5,726 nucleotides of DNA. Source: Bacillota bacterium. Lineage in GTDB: Bacteria > Bacillota_I > Bacilli_A > Erysipelotrichales > Erysipelotrichaceae. The DNA lies in assembly GCA_023388535.1 (NCBI GenBank), contig JAEWFZ010000029.1, positions 1 to 5,726 on the forward strand, read 5' to 3'. The notes beneath the pieces are model-generated. The model did no database searches. It saw only the letters and a list, made by a program, of their open reading frames with translations, and was not told the DNA's origin. Below, piece after piece: positions 3,720-5,726 of this stretch (its first letter is position 1; every line of letters begins with the position of its first letter). The translations under genes were made by a program, and so were the position numbers.

Positions 3720-5219
3720 ATGAAGAAACAAGAACTCTTAACCCAATTAAGAGAATATCAAAGCTTAATGAACGCCTACAAACTAGCGCTTACTACCATG
3801 AATTACGACGCCTATACGATTGCGCCAAAGGATGGCGCGGGGTATCGTAACCAAATGTTTTCAATTCTTTATCGAAAAATGCTTGAATTAACTACCGATC
3901 CAAAATACATCGACATAATCCAGCAGTTAGCTAGAGAGAAGGATAATACGCCAGAACTTAAACGCGAGCTTGAGTTGGCTTTAAGAGACTATCAAAAATA
4001 TAAGAACGTACCACCTGAATTAATTCAAGCCTTCTCAAAACTAACCAACGACGCTAACGATGTCTGGGAAGCAGCTAAAAACAATAACGATTACGCCAGT
4101 TTCGAACCCTATTTAAAAGATATTCTTGAACTCAGCAAAAAAATGTATCGCTATCGCGAGGGTTGCGAAGATTTATACGATTGTTATTTAGATGATTTCG
4201 AACCAAAATTAACACAAGTTAGCTTCGGTCAATTCGCTGATTTAATCGAAGAAAAATTAGTACCTTTGGTTAAAGCCATTCATCAATTGCAATTAAAACG
4301 TCCAGCGTTTTTATCGAGAAAAGTCTCCATCGATAAACAAAAACAAATCATCGAACTGCTAAAAGACTATTTGGACTTCTCCGATAATTTTTCCTATGTC
4401 TCCATTTCGGCGCATCCCTTTTCTTCGACTTTCTCCATCAACGATACCCGTATAACCACCGCTTTTGATGAAAATGATTGGACCGATAGTATGTTTTCGC
4501 TCATCCATGAGATTGGGCATTCTACGTATAATCATCAAGTTAATCTTAATTATGAAGGTACCTTACTAGCGGATTCGATGAGTATGGGCATGCATGAATC
4601 TCAATCTCGACTCTTAGAAAATAATCTAGGTAGAACCAAGGCGTTTTGGACGACGCTCTATCCTAAATTAGAAGAACTATTACCCGAAGTCTTGCATGAT
4701 GTCAGCTTGGATGATTTTATCTATGGCATTAACTTTTCGCGAATCTCTTTAATCCGTACCCAAGCCGATGAATTAACCTATCCCTTACATATTCTGATTC
4801 GTTATCGCCTGGAACAAGAAATGATTAAACACGATCAACTAGACGATCTAAACCTTTTATGGGCCAATAGCTATGAGAAATTTCTAGGCATTCGTCCCGA
4901 AAACGATTCTCTGGGAATTCTTCAGGATGTCCACTGGTCGGGCGGTGCTTTTGGTTATTTTCCGACCTATGCACTTGGTTCAGCCATCGCCTGTCAATTA
5001 ATGGCACAAATGAAAAAAGATATCGATGTTGAAACATTACTAAAAACCAATCAGTTTAAAGTTATCAAAGCCTGGTTAAAAGAAAATGTCCATCATTATG
5101 GTGCGCTATACGATACCGACCAATGGTTAGAAAAAATTACTAACGAACCGTTTAATCCAAACTACTATATCGATTATTTAATCGATAAGTATTCTAAACT
5201 CTATAGGATAACTCTATGA
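3720..5219 (+). CDS. M32 family metallocarboxypeptidase (carboxypeptidase Taq type)
   Basis: A 499-residue protein of normal length for peptidase family M32. Visible signatures in order: AHPFSSTFSINDTRITT (231-247, the family's DxRxT), the zinc motif HEIGH (263-267), HESQSRLLEN (292-301) supplying the third zinc ligand E293, IRTQADELTYPLHILIRYRLE (345-365), and GILQDVHWSGGAFGYFPTYALGS (399-421). The N-terminal half is largely helical and charged, as in the family, where it covers a deep groove that favours short unstructured substrates. The enzyme removes C-terminal residues from peptides in the cytoplasm; there is no signal sequence. The ribosome binding site AAGGAGA fixes the ATG at 3720. 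The stop TGA overlaps the start of the DtxR-like gene as ATGA, so the two are cotranscribed and probably translationally coupled. No key residue appears missing. Confidence 0.95.
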   Translation: MKKQELLTQLREYQSLMNAYKLALTTMNYDAYTIAPKDGAGYRNQMFSILYRKMLELTTDPKYIDIIQQLAREKDNTPELKRELELALRDYQKYKNVPPELIQAFSKLTNDANDVWEAAKNNNDYASFEPYLKDILELSKKMYRYREGCEDLYDCYLDDFEPKLTQVSFGQFADLIEEKLVPLVKAIHQLQLKRPAFLSRKVSIDKQKQIIELLKDYLDFSDNFSYVSISAHPFSSTFSINDTRITTAFDENDWTDSMFSLIHEIGHSTYNHQVNLNYEGTLLADSMSMGMHESQSRLLENNLGRTKAFWTTLYPKLEELLPEVLHDVSLDDFIYGINFSRISLIRTQADELTYPLHILIRYRLEQEMIKHDQLDDLNLLWANSYEKFLGIRPENDSLGILQDVHWSGGAFGYFPTYALGSAIACQLMAQMKKDIDVETLLKTNQFKVIKAWLKENVHHYGALYDTDQWLEKITNEPFNPNYYIDYLIDKYSKLYRITL

Positions 5220-5596
5220 AATTACCTGAATCTTCCGAACATTATTTAGAAGCTATATTAATTCTATCTAAACAAAAAGAGATGGTTATTATGGCCGATG
5301 TGGCCCGCTATTTTGATTATTCCCGGGCTTCTGTCTCCCGAGCCATGCATCGATTAAAAGACTTTGAAATGATCACCATACGCAAAGACGGACATCTCAG
5401 CCTTACTCCAGAAGGACTTAGGATTGCTAGTGAAATAAATCGTCGAAATCAGTTTTTTAAAGATATTCTCTTGTCTTTAGGGATTGATGAAATAACCGCA
5501 GAAATTGATGCATGTCGGTTGGAACATGCGATTTCAGAAGACAGCTTTCAAGCCATCAAAGATTTTATGAGTAAACATCTATTATCTGAAAAATAA
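5216..5596 (+). CDS. Short DtxR/MntR-family metal-dependent regulator
   Basis: A 126-residue protein with an N-terminal winged helix (SSEHYLEAILIL 6-17, ADVARYFDYSRASVSRAMHRLK 27-48, wing GHLSLTPEG 59-67) and the helical dimerisation/metal domain (LGIDEITAEIDACRLEHAIS 88-107). It lacks the C-terminal SH3-like domain of DtxR, like MntR. The family represses or activates metal-uptake genes when Mn2+ or Fe2+ is bound. By alignment from memory, the ligands D8, E11, H77, E99, E102 and H103 of B. subtilis MntR correspond here to H9, E12, N78, C100, E103 and H104. C100-E103-H104 resembles DtxR; H9 and especially N78 are unusual. Start: ATG overlapping the M32 stop (ATGA), with AGGA (5205-5208) seven bases upstream. 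Its targets are unknown; no metal transporter is nearby. Confidence 0.9.
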   Translation: MKLPESSEHYLEAILILSKQKEMVIMADVARYFDYSRASVSRAMHRLKDFEMITIRKDGHLSLTPEGLRIASEINRRNQFFKDILLSLGIDEITAEIDACRLEHAISEDSFQAIKDFMSKHLLSEK

Positions 5597-5609
5597 AACG
5601 GGTCTATAA

Positions 5610-5678
5610 ATTCTAACGTTGGAAAATAGTGTAGGGCTATCCATTCTAGCGTTGCAGGACCTTTCCATTCTAACGTTG
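5610..5678. repeat. Three direct 12-base repeats ATTCTAACGTTG
   Basis: Copies lie at 5610-5621, 5643-5654 (one mismatch, ATTCTAGCGTTG) and 5667-5678; the last two are extended to the left by CC. Spacing is 33 and 24 bases. On the other strand they read CAACGTTAGAAT, followed by GG in two copies. They stand between the stop of the DtxR-like gene and a terminator. Possibilities are the multiple terminal repeats of an IS21-type element, partly outside the window or decayed, or a protein-binding array. No transposase is visible here. Confidence 0.75.
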
Positions 5679-5711
5679 AAACCGAGGAAATCATTGATTT
5701 CTTCGGTTTTT
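5679..5711 (+). terminator. Strong intrinsic terminator at the right edge
   Basis: A long hairpin pairs AAACCGA (5679-5685) with TCGGTTT (5703-5709) and continues inward through a G-U pair and GAAATC/GATTTC to a 3-base loop, 14 bp in all, ending in five Ts (5707-5711). It is directional for the plus strand. It may end the M32-dtxR transcript, although it is 82 bases after the stop, which is far, with the repeats between. The last bases (5712-5726) show nothing else. Confidence 0.8.
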
Positions 5712-5726
5712 ATGTTGTTGTATATG

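Noticed and set aside
4825..5037. Minus-strand 70-codon frame inside the M32 gene
   Set aside because: Covers the conserved HWSGGAFGYFPTY region of M32 on the other strand, so it is a by-product of that coding constraint.

Overview
The window looks like chromosomal DNA from a low-GC Gram-positive bacterium (Bacillota or a close relative). The reasons are a 16S rRNA leader carrying the CTTTGAAAACTAAACA-type boxA, strong GGAGG-type ribosome binding sites on several genes, a THI-box riboswitch in front of a ThiT-type gene, and best recalled protein matches to Bacillus YgaC, YuaJ/ThiT, YtsP and YutG. TGA serves as a normal stop (the pgpA-like and M32 genes), so this is not a mycoplasma-type code. 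I cannot name the genus.

Layout. Positions 1-180 (minus strand) hold the first ~35 nt of a 16S rRNA gene, its leader with boxA, and a near-consensus rRNA promoter. Upstream on the same strand lie a DUF402 nucleoside tri/diphosphatase (240-788) and a ThiT thiamine-uptake S component (833-1402), each closed by a hairpin terminator that contains its own stop codon. ThiT is preceded by a TPP riboswitch with a clear Shine-Dalgarno-sequestering switch. On the plus strand a free methionine-R-sulfoxide reductase (1557-2009) diverges from thiT, and the two promoters occupy the same DNA.

Next is a minus-strand three-gene operon (3617 down to 2016): a PgpA-like phosphatase, a thioredoxin-fold lipoprotein and a divergent AAC(3)-fold protein, joined by 4- and 8-base overlaps. 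It converges on the reductase gene with a 6-base gap. Each gene's terminator lies inside the coding 3' end of the other. Diverging from this operon, a plus-strand pair encodes an M32 metallocarboxypeptidase (3720-5219) and a short DtxR-family regulator (5216-5596) overlapping by ATGA. After it come three copies of a 12-base direct repeat and a long hairpin terminator.

Taken together the genes are mostly housekeeping: nucleotide cleanup, thiamine import, methionine-oxide repair, and membrane lipid/envelope thiol functions. The more unusual material is regulatory: two genes whose -10 boxes abut the start codon (predicted leaderless mRNAs), reciprocal overlapping terminators, shared divergent promoters, a DtxR-like protein with substituted metal-ligand positions translationally coupled to a metallopeptidase, and an unexplained repeat cluster at the right edge. 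I saw no CRISPR array, tRNA, intact transposase or clear defence system.
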